Shown here one piece after another: positions 5,602 through 17,500 of a DNA stretch of 23,621 nucleotides (positions within the stretch are counted from its first letter, which is position 1; each line of letters starts with the position of its first letter). The DNA comes from a virus, in IMG/VR virus record IMGVR_UViG_3300030382_001591, positions 1-23,621 of that record; one strand, given 5' to 3'. Made by a program: the position numbers and the translations under genes. A model generated the notes under the pieces. The model saw nothing but the letters and a program-made list of their open reading frames with translations, was not told the origin of the DNA and did no database searches.

Positions 5602-8514
5602 TTCAAGCACAGTCATTGCTTCTTGATTTTTCCTTCGTTTCTTCTTCTTCTGTATCTTAGGAAGAGCCGGACCAACACCAAACATTCTTTCACCTGTGTA
5701 AGCCCAGTTTATGGGGGAGTATGGGTTATTATATAACCAATCTTTTCTTTGCTTAAAATATGCGTCATCTGAATCACGCATCCAATCATATAAATGCTTA
5801 GGTTTATAGAGTCCAGTCTCTACTCTACCAGCTCTTTCTAGCTGACCTTGTAAGAGTGCTGGTATTGTATGCCATCCAGTACGAGAAGCTTGAATGTTAG
5901 CTACTCTAGCTACCTTGTACCACCAGTCAGGATCATTAGGATCATACCTCATTTTCATAGTATCTTGCAGCTCTTCTGGAGTAACACCAGGCCCACCATA
6001 CACATCAAACAGATCAACCATGGTAAGTATATCTGATACAAATGGTCCAAGACTGCCAGCTAGCGCTCCCTTACCAAAGAACTGTCCATATTTATCTTCA
6101 AGCTGTGCAGGATCATCTTCATCTGCAGTATAAAACTCAAAATATCTCTGCAAAGTATCATATGTTTCATTCTGTATAAGGTTACCATAGTTCATTCCAA
6201 ATGGTCCGAAAGCAGATGCTGCTGGTACAATGAGTGAATACAATGAGAGATAACGCATTGCTGCCTGTATCTCTGGCATGATCCTTGTAATCTTACCTGC
6301 TGCGTCAGTCTCGAAGAGGCCATACTTTCCAGCACCTATGCCACGCTTAGCATCTTTAATCAGCTGCCATTGTAGATCCCAGAGTCCAAATCTATATGTC
6401 TGGAACTGTCCTACAAGTGCACCAACAGGATTACCCCTGGTCTGTAGTACCTTAGCCTTAGCCCAGTTATCATAATGAAAATGAAGATCACCCACTGCTT
6501 TAGCGGCAGCATTACCTGCCAAGTGTGCTATATGATCAGTAAGAACATCTCTATCTGGTGGTTCCTTTGTACCTTTCTGTTCCATCCATCGTTCAGAATA
6601 ATAGTCTCTGTTCTTATCCATAAGAGTATACGACATAGCAAATGCCTTCTTGAATGTACCTTTACGATTAGCATTCTCTGCTATCTGCAATGGACCAGTA
6701 GCAGCAGGAAGTATCTTCTTTCCCTTTATTGAGACACCCTCTGATGTAAACTTAGAAACACCAGCACTTATCTTGCTTATTGCTGAAGGCTTTACTCTTT
6801 TAAGGCCTCCTTCCTGTGTCATAATAGTACCAGGAGGAGATACAGCTTCTATAGATCCTGCAGTAGCGATAGAAGTAGAGGCAGCAGTAGCTTTTTCTCC
6901 AAACATTATGCCATACCTACTAAGCTGTGCATCAGCCAAGGCTACATTTGCATTAGAAGCATTGTAAAAATTACTTGATGTAGTGTATGCTTTAGTACCA
7001 TACCTAACCCAGTCAAATAACATCTGAGATCTATTTCTAAGTCCACCTCTAACACTCCAGCCTAGCTTAGATATATATTCCATACCATTGATAAATCTTA
7101 CAACCTCATCCATCTCAGGGATAGTACCTTCATAGTTATTAAGACCAGAATCTCTTATTTCTGTAACCATATCTCCCATCTGTCTAGCATAATCACCAAG
7201 CTCTGTACCTGCTTTATGCGATCTAGAAATATCCCACATTTTATCAGCTGCTTTCTTGTAAGCTAAGTTAATACGAGTAACATAATTAAAGTGTGCTACA
7301 TCCTGTACATATTTATTAAGATAATAGACTGGGTCAAGAGAATAGAACTTACCATTCTCTACATCTGTCCGAGCCTTGAGTCTGTTGATCATCCTACCTA
7401 GATCTATATTATCTTCTATCTTTACACGCATCTGTTCTGGTGTTGCACCATTCCACTTTGGATCACTGGAATTAGATGCATAATCTGTGATCTCTCTCAC
7501 AACATTGGACAGTTCTATGACATATTCAGGAGCATACTTAGTAAGTTCACGAGGAATTACACGTTTACCATGCTCATCTATCATTCTATAGGGTTTAACA
7601 GTACCAGTCTCAGAGTCATATACTTTCATGTCCATCTTACTCAGGTCAAAGAATTGATCAGGTCTATCAGTCTTCTGTGCATCTATATTCTGTTGAAAAT
7701 GTATCCTTTCTGCAGCAGCCTGTAATCTATCGAGTGCAGAAGCCATCTCTCTCTTTAAGGTAGGATCATTATGTGTCTTTATGATTGCCTTGGACTGTTC
7801 TATACCATTAAGTAACAGCTTAGCTGAACGAGCTCTAAGCTCACTCCAGTTCTCTACTATTCTATTTTCAACATCACCTTGTGGCTTCTTCCTAAAGGTA
7901 ATAAGGTCATTAAATCTCCACAATATCTTACCACCTATAGGATTATTATTACCATCTCTGACACCAACCATCTTAACCACCTCTACCATAGCAGCTTCTC
8001 TTTCTTCTGGTGTCTTAGCTTGCTCAAGAATACTTTCTATCTCTTGATATTTTTTAAATTCTCTCTTACTCCAAGGAGCACCACCATAATAGTCCCCCTT
8101 AAGAATCATATCATAAAGACCGTCAACCATAGCATTCAATTCTACTGCTGATTCTTTTAAATGCTTCTGTCTGAATGATGTAGCATTAGACATTTCCTCT
8201 ATAAAATAGGATGTCTCTGGCAGCTTACGCATAAGTGCCTTGGGTAATTTAAAAAGCTGTCCGAATTTGCTCTCCTCTTTACCTATATTATTCTTAAATT
8301 CTTCAAGCCCCAGCTTATACTTCTTAAGATCAGTAGGGGATATAGGTTTCTTTGGATCTCTTGGATGTCCTACATATTTATTCCATAACCATTCTGCTGT
8401 TGATACATCTTGATATCCAAATGCTTTTACCTTAGCATCATTTTCAAACTGATGAGCTATCTTAGCAAGCTCTTCTTTGCGTGGGTCAGGTAAGCAACCA
8501 ACAATTTTAGGCAT
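5578..8514 (-). CDS. large virion-block protein (978 aa), probable internal/ejection protein
   Basis: I do not recognise a precise family. The protein is mostly helical and charged, with an N-terminal region rich in Lys/Glu. A G/S/T-rich stretch lies in the middle. A distinctive segment GQFQTYRFGLWD occurs near residue 700, then a hydrophobic segment (about 750-785; YLSLYSLIVPAASAFGPFG) that could touch a membrane. The C-terminal end carries a basic patch KKKKRRK (956-962). Such features are common in very large phage internal or ejected proteins. It lies eight bases downstream of the giant gene with an excellent SD (AAGGAGAGAT), and is the last gene of the operon. It may act with the giant protein as ejection cargo or scaffold. 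Its stop codon sits in the terminator repeat. Confidence 0.7.
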   Translation of the reverse strand: MPKIVGCLPDPRKEELAKIAHQFENDAKVKAFGYQDVSTAEWLWNKYVGHPRDPKKPISPTDLKKYKLGLEEFKNNIGKEESKFGQLFKLPKALMRKLPETSYFIEEMSNATSFRQKHLKESAVELNAMVDGLYDMILKGDYYGGAPWSKREFKKYQEIESILEQAKTPEEREAAMVEVVKMVGVRDGNNNPIGGKILWRFNDLITFRKKPQGDVENRIVENWSELRARSAKLLLNGIEQSKAIIKTHNDPTLKREMASALDRLQAAAERIHFQQNIDAQKTDRPDQFFDLSKMDMKVYDSETGTVKPYRMIDEHGKRVIPRELTKYAPEYVIELSNVVREITDYASNSSDPKWNGATPEQMRVKIEDNIDLGRMINRLKARTDVENGKFYSLDPVYYLNKYVQDVAHFNYVTRINLAYKKAADKMWDISRSHKAGTELGDYARQMGDMVTEIRDSGLNNYEGTIPEMDEVVRFINGMEYISKLGWSVRGGLRNRSQMLFDWVRYGTKAYTTSSNFYNASNANVALADAQLSRYGIMFGEKATAASTSIATAGSIEAVSPPGTIMTQEGGLKRVKPSAISKISAGVSKFTSEGVSIKGKKILPAATGPLQIAENANRKGTFKKAFAMSYTLMDKNRDYYSERWMEQKGTKEPPDRDVLTDHIAHLAGNAAAKAVGDLHFHYDNWAKAKVLQTRGNPVGALVGQFQTYRFGLWDLQWQLIKDAKRGIGAGKYGLFETDAAGKITRIMPEIQAAMRYLSLYSLIVPAASAFGPFGMNYGNLIQNETYDTLQRYFEFYTADEDDPAQLEDKYGQFFGKGALAGSLGPFVSDILTMVDLFDVYGGPGVTPEELQDTMKMRYDPNDPDWWYKVARVANIQASRTGWHTIPALLQGQLERAGRVETGLYKPKHLYDWMRDSDDAYFKQRKDWLYNNPYSPINWAYTGERMFGVGPALPKIQKKKKRRKNQEAMTVLEGMLAGKY

Positions 8515-8522
8515 ATCTCTCC

Positions 8523-11500
8523 TTAATATTTACAGTTAATTTCATCTCGTACCTTTTCAGAAAATGTTAGCTTCTTAAGATGTTCTCTGCTGCCATGAAA
8601 GCCTCCTTCTACAGTACTTCTAGACATTCTATAGACAGCTTTACCAAAATCTTCCTTTGTACTCACTGGTTCAGTCTTAATTCCTACATCCTTCCAGAGA
8701 TGTGATACCCTCTCACCCATATTTGCAGGATTAATACCTTCATTCATACCCCTATCAAGACCAACAGTAAGTCTATAAAGCTCTATTGGATCAAGAAAGT
8801 AAGAACCAGTTAGAAAAGACTGTATAGTATTTAATGCTTGCTCGTTCCTAACGTCTGCATTCAATAGCTGTGGCTTTACATCTGTTTCTGGCAGCACACT
8901 AAGTTTTGGCTCAAATCCTCTATCCATATTACCTACTCTAAATACATCTCCAGCAAGAGAGTGATCATGTGTCATAAGATAAGCTATCTTACGAGATTGT
9001 TCCATTTCTTTCCACCATTCTTTTGCAGTACCCTTATCAAAACCAGGAACCTTTCCATCCATAGCTGCAGTCATAAATCTAATGACTACCTGTTCATTTG
9101 TCTTGTTAGGATAGAACCTAAAGGCAGAAAAGAATGAGTCATACTTATTATCATAGTTTGTTCTAGTTTGCTCACTAGCATTAACTCTAGGTATAAGCAT
9201 ATTATAAAGCAGTTGCTTAGCATGTTGTGGATTACGTGTGCTCATAACATCATTGAAAGCATCCTTTAATGCAGATAGCTTTCTAGTATATATATCACTA
9301 TAAAAAGCACTATTCTTAACCACCTCATCAGAAAACTGATCATCTATCTCTTTAAACTTTCTCCCCAAGTCTTCAACCTTGCTCTTTATATATCCATTAC
9401 GATTTGATGCATCAAACTTAGTAACACCATTTAGTGCAGTACCAAATGCTCTGTGCATTGTACGTAAATGTTTCTGTTGTATAGGATCAGCATTTCTAAA
9501 CGTCCTAGGATTTTCTTGAACTATATTTCCTCTCTTCCAGGAATATTCTTCACCCTTCCTCACTCTATTAACGCCAACAATCTCACCTTTTGATATTGTA
9601 TATATTGCTGTGTAAGTCTTAGCTTCCTTTTTAAAACCATCTGCAGATTTAGGAGTCATCTCTGAAACAAGTTTATCATTAGCCATGATTTCAATTTCAC
9701 TCAAGATACCTGTAAGCATATCTTTTCTATCTGACATATTTTTATACTGTGATGTTGTCTGCTGCCTACGAGATCTCATGTCATTTAATATATCTTCCAG
9801 CTGATTAACTTCCCACTGAACATGGCTAAACTTAGCCCACTGTCTCTCATTGCCCATATATTTATCTATAGCTTTCTGAATAACAGCACCTTCGTGAGTC
9901 ATTGGGGCACCATTTAACATATTAGCTAGCTCATTACCACGATCTATTCTATTAGGAAAATGTGTATTCTCAACTCCGGACATCATAATAAGTCCATCAA
10001 TAAGAGGATGATTACTTGTACCTGCCTTACCAGGAGCTTCTCCAAGGAAGCCAAGGAAATTATCTAGAAATGGCTTAAGATTTACATCTTCTCTGGCCGC
10101 TAACTCCATATCAAACTTAGCTTTCCTGAATGTAGAGACATAATCATAGAATGTAAGCTTTCTAGAAGTACCATCACTAAGTGTTTCAGTACCAAGCCCA
10201 AGATTAAATACTCTTGTTAAAGGTTGTATAAAACTCCTAACTATCTTACTTCTAAATTGACTTACCTCTGCAATACCACTCTCCCAACTTTTCTCTGTCG
10301 GCACCATCCCTCCAGGCTGCTCTTCCATAACCTTAAAGAGGCCTACCTCATCTGAGAACCAGAATGATTCAAGAACGTTACGCTCATTTCTAGCAGCAAG
10401 ATCTCCCTGAACATCCATTGTCATCTTGATAAGACTTTTCATATATCCAAGAGCATCAACAAATTCTGCACCATGCTTGAACATAATCTTATAGTTTCTA
10501 CCATTGGCTGCCTTAAATTGTGATACAACATTTATTTCTGCTACACTTTCAGATGTTCTCTTCGTATCATGTCGATCAACAAATGTTCCAGTCTTATATC
10601 CTGGCTTTAAAAGATTTGCTTTATGTGCACCATCAAGAGCAGTAAAATATTGATACATAGCAGAAGCAATAGAATGCTGTCTTAATAGAATAGGTCTGGC
10701 AGCTTCAAGCTTATCCATTTGATCTCTATAGTTAGATGAGTTTCTATCCAACGGCACTTCCATTAAAGCTCTTTCCCATAGCTGTTCTGATGCTAAGGCA
10801 TGATAGCCAGATACTGTATAAATTTCTTTAACAATAGGTGATGGAGTAGCAAAGAAGCTGGCTGATTTATCTAAATCAAAGTCAGCATCCTGTGGGTTAA
10901 TAGCATCTGAGCTATTCATCTCACTCACAGAACCTTTACGCTGATCTATTAACTTCTCTATACCTGTAAGCACCCAACTATTTAAACCATCTTTAGGCGT
11001 TCTAAGATTATTATCCAATACTCTTATAGATTGGTACTTCTGCTTCGGATCAATAGTCTGAGCCATAGACTTTTTACCATTTGTAATCTCATAATCCTTA
11101 TGATGTACCTTCTGGTTTTGACGGTCCTTTGCTGAGAGTGCATTACCATCTACAAATCTTACAAACTCACCCATAGTTTCTATCTTGGGTTTGCCATCTG
11201 CATGGGTTAAGTTATTGGCCTGATCTATAATCTTTTTATAGTGATCTCCAGCATAACCATCATTTAATAGTATCTCTTGAGCAACTTGTCTTGCAGCAAA
11301 GGAATGATTTCTACCAGCCTCTCCTAAAGCTCCATATGCTCTATTTATATGACCTTCAAATGGTCCCGATACCATTCCACCACCAGCAACTACTATCTCT
11401 TCTCCAGCTTCAAAAAATTTGGTCTCTTCCTTAGTTAGCTTTTTCCAGACTGGGTGTGTATTAAACATTGTATTAAGATCTTTAGCTTGCTGCTCAGATA

Positions 11501-14500
11501 ACCTGAAGACTAAAGACAAGCTCTCAGTACCTTCCGTACTCTGTAATAAGTTTTTTATATTCTTATTAGCTTCAAAGTATGGAATACCACTACCACCTAG
11601 TCTGAACTGTATTCCACCCTCCCTGATAGGTAGACTTAAACCATCAGCAGCAGTCATAGTATTATATGCACCATTAACTATTCTTCCAGATGCAAAGTTT
11701 CTACTACCAAGATAGTTGCCTACTAATGCTCTCTCTAGCTGTGGACGCATATGATCAAAGATTGGAAGGCCACCCTCAGCTAATACTGCTTCCATTCCTG
11801 TAAGATTTGCAGTAATATCTCCACGCTCCATATCATAGTCCTTCAGCTTTTCTCCTATAGATCTGAATGCAAAGGGATTCCTCCACAAATCTAGTATATG
11901 CTGGTTAAGCTCAGAGACTACAGTAGAAGATTTAAGCCAATGACCTGCTGTCTCTTGTGCAGTATTAGATAAGTAATTTCCCCATGCCATACTTATTGTG
12001 CCATCATGTGCTCCGCTAATAGACTTAATCATAAGATTAGCTCTATCTATATCTACTATCTTAAGATCACTACCAGCCTGTCCTCTCTGCAATTGTATAT
12101 CTTCAGCTACTTGTGATTTCCATTTACCAGTGACATCAAGAGTTTTCTGTAGTGATATAACATTCTCGACCCACTCAGAGCCAACACTAGCCCTGCTTTG
12201 ATTTACTTTATTAGCAGACTTAAATGCTATACTATCAGTAAAATATGTACCGTCAGGATTACGCATTGCTTCATCCATCTTAGGATCATACTTATATGCT
12301 GTCTTGTCTATAACAACAGAGATAGAACCATCAGGATTTATCTTGCTCTGTGATACTACAGGCTTTACAACTACATTGAAGCCTACAATCTTATTCTTAT
12401 CCCATACAAACCAACGACTATCTGCACCTCTGGCGACAAGTTGTGATGCCATCTCTGGAAGACTTAAAAATACTTCTGCATCCACGATAGACTTTGCTTC
12501 TGGTCTCTGGAGAGCAGCCAGTTCTTCAGCCTTGGCTACAGCTTGCTGTTCAGAGAGACCAGCCTCTTCCATAAGCTGTTTCTTAAGTATTTCTAAGTTA
12601 CGTCTATCACTGCTGAATCCACTATCCCTACTTAAAGGATCCTTCTCATCAAATATAGTAAGCTGCTTAAGATCTCTACCCATCTGACTATCAAAATGTC
12701 GCTTCATATCTTTATACTGAGGAGTATCAGGCATTATATTCTTGGTAACATAATCCATTACACCAAGAGTCTTCTCATTTAAAGTAATACCACCCCTAGG
12801 ATTAGCTAAAGGCAAATATTTTAAGGCTTTATATATCTCATCCCTACCCATCTTGCCAGTTACATACTGATCCAGATAGTAAGCATTATCATTCATAAGT
12901 CTTGTAAGGAACAATAACTCTTCAATCGTCTTGGTAGTAAACTTCTGAGTATCTTTTGAATCTGTCTTAAACTCTTCAAGCTTGATCTTGTCTGTTAGAT
13001 ATTTTGTAGCTGCATCCTTACCCATGATTTTGTTCAGTTTCTGACGCAATGGTCCTTCTGCCATTCTCCATTTATTAACTATATGATGATATGCATCCGT
13101 ACTGAGCACTATAGCTTGTTTATTATCTAATCTGAATACCTGGAATGTAGGTCTACCATCCTGACCTTGTCCAGTAAGAGGTAAGTCACTTATATATTCA
13201 GTAAGTTGCTCATTCTCATGGTTGGAAAATATATCTTTCTGGGCAACCTTTGACCATGCACCAGTTGCTAAGTTGCTATTTATCTCTTGCAACATAGTCC
13301 CAGAAAGTCTTGTCTGTATACGATTGCCAGCAATGGTTGACTCACCAAATAGCATTACTTGATTTGGTCTATTCACTAATTCTAGAGAATTTATAAGTCC
13401 CATAAAGCCAACATCCCAATTAGTAACAGCTTTATGCGATGGTCTTATAAAGCCATTTTCATAGTTACCCATAGCTATCTTCTTCTGCGCCATAGCAGTA
13501 ACTAATATCTGAGATGTGTCACTTAAAAATTGTTCTTCAGTATGGTTCTTATTCTTATTCTGTGGTAAAAATTTAACTTGAGTCCACTGATACTTAATCC
13601 ATGGCTCAGCTACCTGTCTCATAAAATCTGACACAGGAACATTAGTTTGTTCCAACTGTTCTAAGAAACTTCTCAAATGTTGAGGTGAATCCTTCAATGC
13701 TGGATGACTATTAAGAAAGGCAGCTGCTTCCTCTGTAAGTGGGTGATCTTTACTGCCGTAAGACAGAAGATCTCCCTTTAAATAATCTATAGATGTCTGC
13801 TCTATACCATATTTACTCTTATACTGTGATTCATTTATAGTCTGTGTCTGCAATACTAGATTACCAGTTGCATCCTGTCTGGTAACTATTTCTGTCTGTT
13901 GTTTTATAAACTCATCAACAGATTCTATACTATTAAGAGTAAGCTTTCTATTGCGCTCATTAATAGATTCCAAGGAAATCTTATACAATAACTGGCTAAC
14001 TTCTGCTAAGCTACCCTTACCATTAACTGTAAATGCCTGAGCTCTATCTATTGCTCTAGATATATCTCTCTGCCTGTCAGCTATCTGTCTTATCATTAAA
14101 AAGTCATTATTTTGTGCTGCATCACGTATAATATAAGCTAACTCTCTAGTATTAGTAATAAGATCCTTCATATTTGTTTTAAGATCCTCTACTGTAGTCT
14201 TATTAGTAGCTACTTCTACAAGCTTATCCCAATGGGCAGCAGTATTAAATGAAGCAGCCATTGATTCTAACCTCTGAAGATTCCTACTCACTCTATCTAG
14301 CTCTGCTATCTTATTTGCATCTAACAATGATTCCAACCCTATAAGCGACTGCATCCAATCCTTAGCAGTGTACTGAGATGTGGGATCTATAGACAGCTTA
14401 TCACTGTATTCTATATAATCTCCCTTGCTCTTAGTAGGATCTTCTATCTCATTCTTATATCTTTCTACCATCCTTCGTAAATCATCTACAAACTCTGGAT

Positions 14501-17500
14501 CTGCATTCTTTAATTGCTCACCATAGTCAGACCCAAGTATCTCTCTTTCTATAGCTTTGGCTGATGCTATAACTCTACGATTGGAGTTAGGTTCTGTAAA
14601 TGCAAGTGGATTACCATCTTCCATCAATGAATTAATAGCACGCTTTGCACCATAAGATGTATCACTACCAAGCATAGCATCTACAAAGTTATTATCCAGA
14701 TAATGTTTAAATGCAGTAAAGCTCTTGTCATTAGTAAACAGATTTCCAACCTGCTCAGACATTTTTTCATGTAAGTTATCAAGAGCGTTAATAGATATTG
14801 GTTTTACGCCTTTAACTTTAGAGCCCTGAGTTATCCCCCATGCCTTATTGATATTACTCAAAAGAGAGATGAGCCATGGTTTATCTCCAATTTTCCTTAC
14901 TGTTTCTGCACCTTCTGGATCACTAAGCTCAAGCCTGCGATGTCCTTCAAAATAATCTGAACTATTAAGTATCTCATTTAACATCCTAGTATGTTCAGTG
15001 CCTTGCATACCTTCTCCAGTAAGTATATGCATTCCAACATCATTACGAAGATGTAACTGATTTACTTCAAGAGCCTTCCATAAAGGCTCACTTGAAAGTA
15101 TATATTTATCCAAGAAATTATTACTAGTATTCTTCAGAGGTACTTCATCTCTCCATCCACTTCTTTCTGTATTAAATACAAGATCATGCATACGTTCAGT
15201 AGCCATTGTATATTCTGAGAGAACTGCTTCCATTGATTCTATCTTAAAATGCTGCTTACCTCTACCAGTGTAAGCCAATGCACGATCGCTAAAACTAATA
15301 ATACCAGTCCTATTTGCAAGATCTAAGACATCATGAAGTGTCATAATTGCATCAGAATACTTACCAGTTCTTTCGTTACTGGAAATGCCGACTAATAATT
15401 GTTTTTGAACACTAGGATGAACTAGTATAGTACCATCAGTTTCCATAGATGGATCCCACATACCAAGTCTTTCAAGAGAATTCTTGATATAACTTTCCAT
15501 AGCTAGTTGCGTTTGTCCAGTAATCTTAAAGGCAGCAGACTTACGTAGATTCCTTATTTCCGGTTCTACATTCTCTATAGTCAGCTTCTTGCCATTGATT
15601 TCAATATCTGATATTCTTTCTATAAAATCAACTGCCTCTGGCTGAGTCATAGCACGAATCTGTTTATCTGCTATGCCAAAGTTTAATGCTTTTACAAGCC
15701 TTTTAGCCACTTCAAGATTAGTATTTATTCCACCAGCCCTAGATTGATAGCTTTCTGCAGCCCTGCTATCGCCAGATTCCCTTGCACTGTTAGCCAGATC
15801 CATGAGTTTGGTATATTCTTTAACAGCCATATTTTCAAAGTTACTAAGAGTAGGATCATTAAGCTGTGCTACATATTCTGTAACTGGAACCATATCTTTC
15901 TCTAGTATCTGACTTGCATTACGTAGATCAGGAGAAGATTTATCAGCCTGTTGTATGATATTCTGTGAGAATATATGATCTTCATAGATCTTATCCCAAG
16001 AACTAGCCATAAAATCTAACTGTCCTTTATCCCATCCAAATACATCAAATGCTTTGGACATATTAGCTATCTCATTTCCTTTAATATCTTCAGGACCTAA
16101 AAATCTCTTAGCAGGAGTCTTGCCATCCAAAGTTTTACCTCTCTTCATATAGAAAGCACCTACAATATAATCAGATATCAATCTTGCAGGGTCATCTTTA
16201 TAGACATCCCAGTTATCAATCCAGTTCTTTCCATTCATCACTATAGAACCAGTAGTATAACGTCTCCAAGATCCTCCTAGATCTCTTCCAACCTCTCTGG
16301 CGAGCATAGGAATAAGATTACTAGATACATCTTTAGATATTGTTTCATATGCTTTCTGTAGTACTTTGACATTAGCTGCATTATCTAGCATTCGTGGATC
16401 TTCTACTAGAAGTGGTGTCCAATTCTTTATCTTTCTAAAGAACTCTGCATTCTTATTAGAACCAAACCATATATTACGGAGCATAACTTGTAGTTGTCTC
16501 GGACTATAATCTGTGGCTTTCTTACCAGACATACTACGAATAATAGCTCTGCCAGCTTGTGTTATATTAGCAGTGGCACCAGCTTTTGGAGCTCTACCTG
16601 GATGCCATTCTACTGCAGCGCCACCCTTAATATATCTAACAGGAGCAAGAGCAGAACCAAGTATCGCACCATGTAATACATCGCTGGCAAACGAACGCCT
16701 ACCATAATGCTCATCATTCAGGTCTAATACAGCTGATGTAGCCTTTTCTCCCATATTCCTAAGCCCACCATGAGTTCCAAGTAATGCAGCCTCATAGGCC
16801 ATATCTGAGGCTATCTGAGACCATTTGCTACCAAGCCTCTGAAAGGTTCCAGAACCAGCCAACATACGTGGTATATTACCAGGTATATACTCTTGTGCTG
16901 CCTTTAAAGAGGCATTCCTTATTTCAGTACGAATACCTTCATTAGCAGGATCTAATAGGCTTCTAGATATATCATCGCTAAATCTAACATCCAGCTTTAA
17001 CTTATCCATTAGTATATCATCAAAGTTCTTATTGACCTCTGCCTGAAGATCAAAAGTTTCAAATGGATCTATCTTCTTTGCTTTTCTTCTCCCAAAGAAA
17101 GAAACCTGCTTTTCATTACCAGTTTTAATAGCTCCCCTACCAGCCTGATATAGTTCTTCAGCAAAATCATTGACTACAGCATCTTTATCTCCCACTATCT
17201 TACCAAGAGTCTCTCCTGTCTCAGATCGTATTCTCTTACCAGCTCCACGAGTCAATGCCTTAGTACCAAGACCAGTAACTTTATTTAATACTTTAGCACC
17301 ACCCTTAAGAAGTGCCCCTCCATACGCTACAGAACCAACAAATCCTGCTCCTTGTCCTATTGCACCACCAATCCTACCAGCCCAGGAATTGTCCTCCCAT
17401 TCTTGTACTCCAAATGCTTCTTTAAGCTCTCCACCAGCTGCTATATCGAATCCTAATGTAGCACCAAGAGTAAGTTCTTCACCTGCAGCCCATGCTAGAT

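Noticed and set aside
12304-12687. 127-codon + strand ORF opposite the polymerase-like core
   Set aside because: The - strand carries conserved motifs here; the + frame is Ser/Leu/Thr-rich shadow without an RBS.
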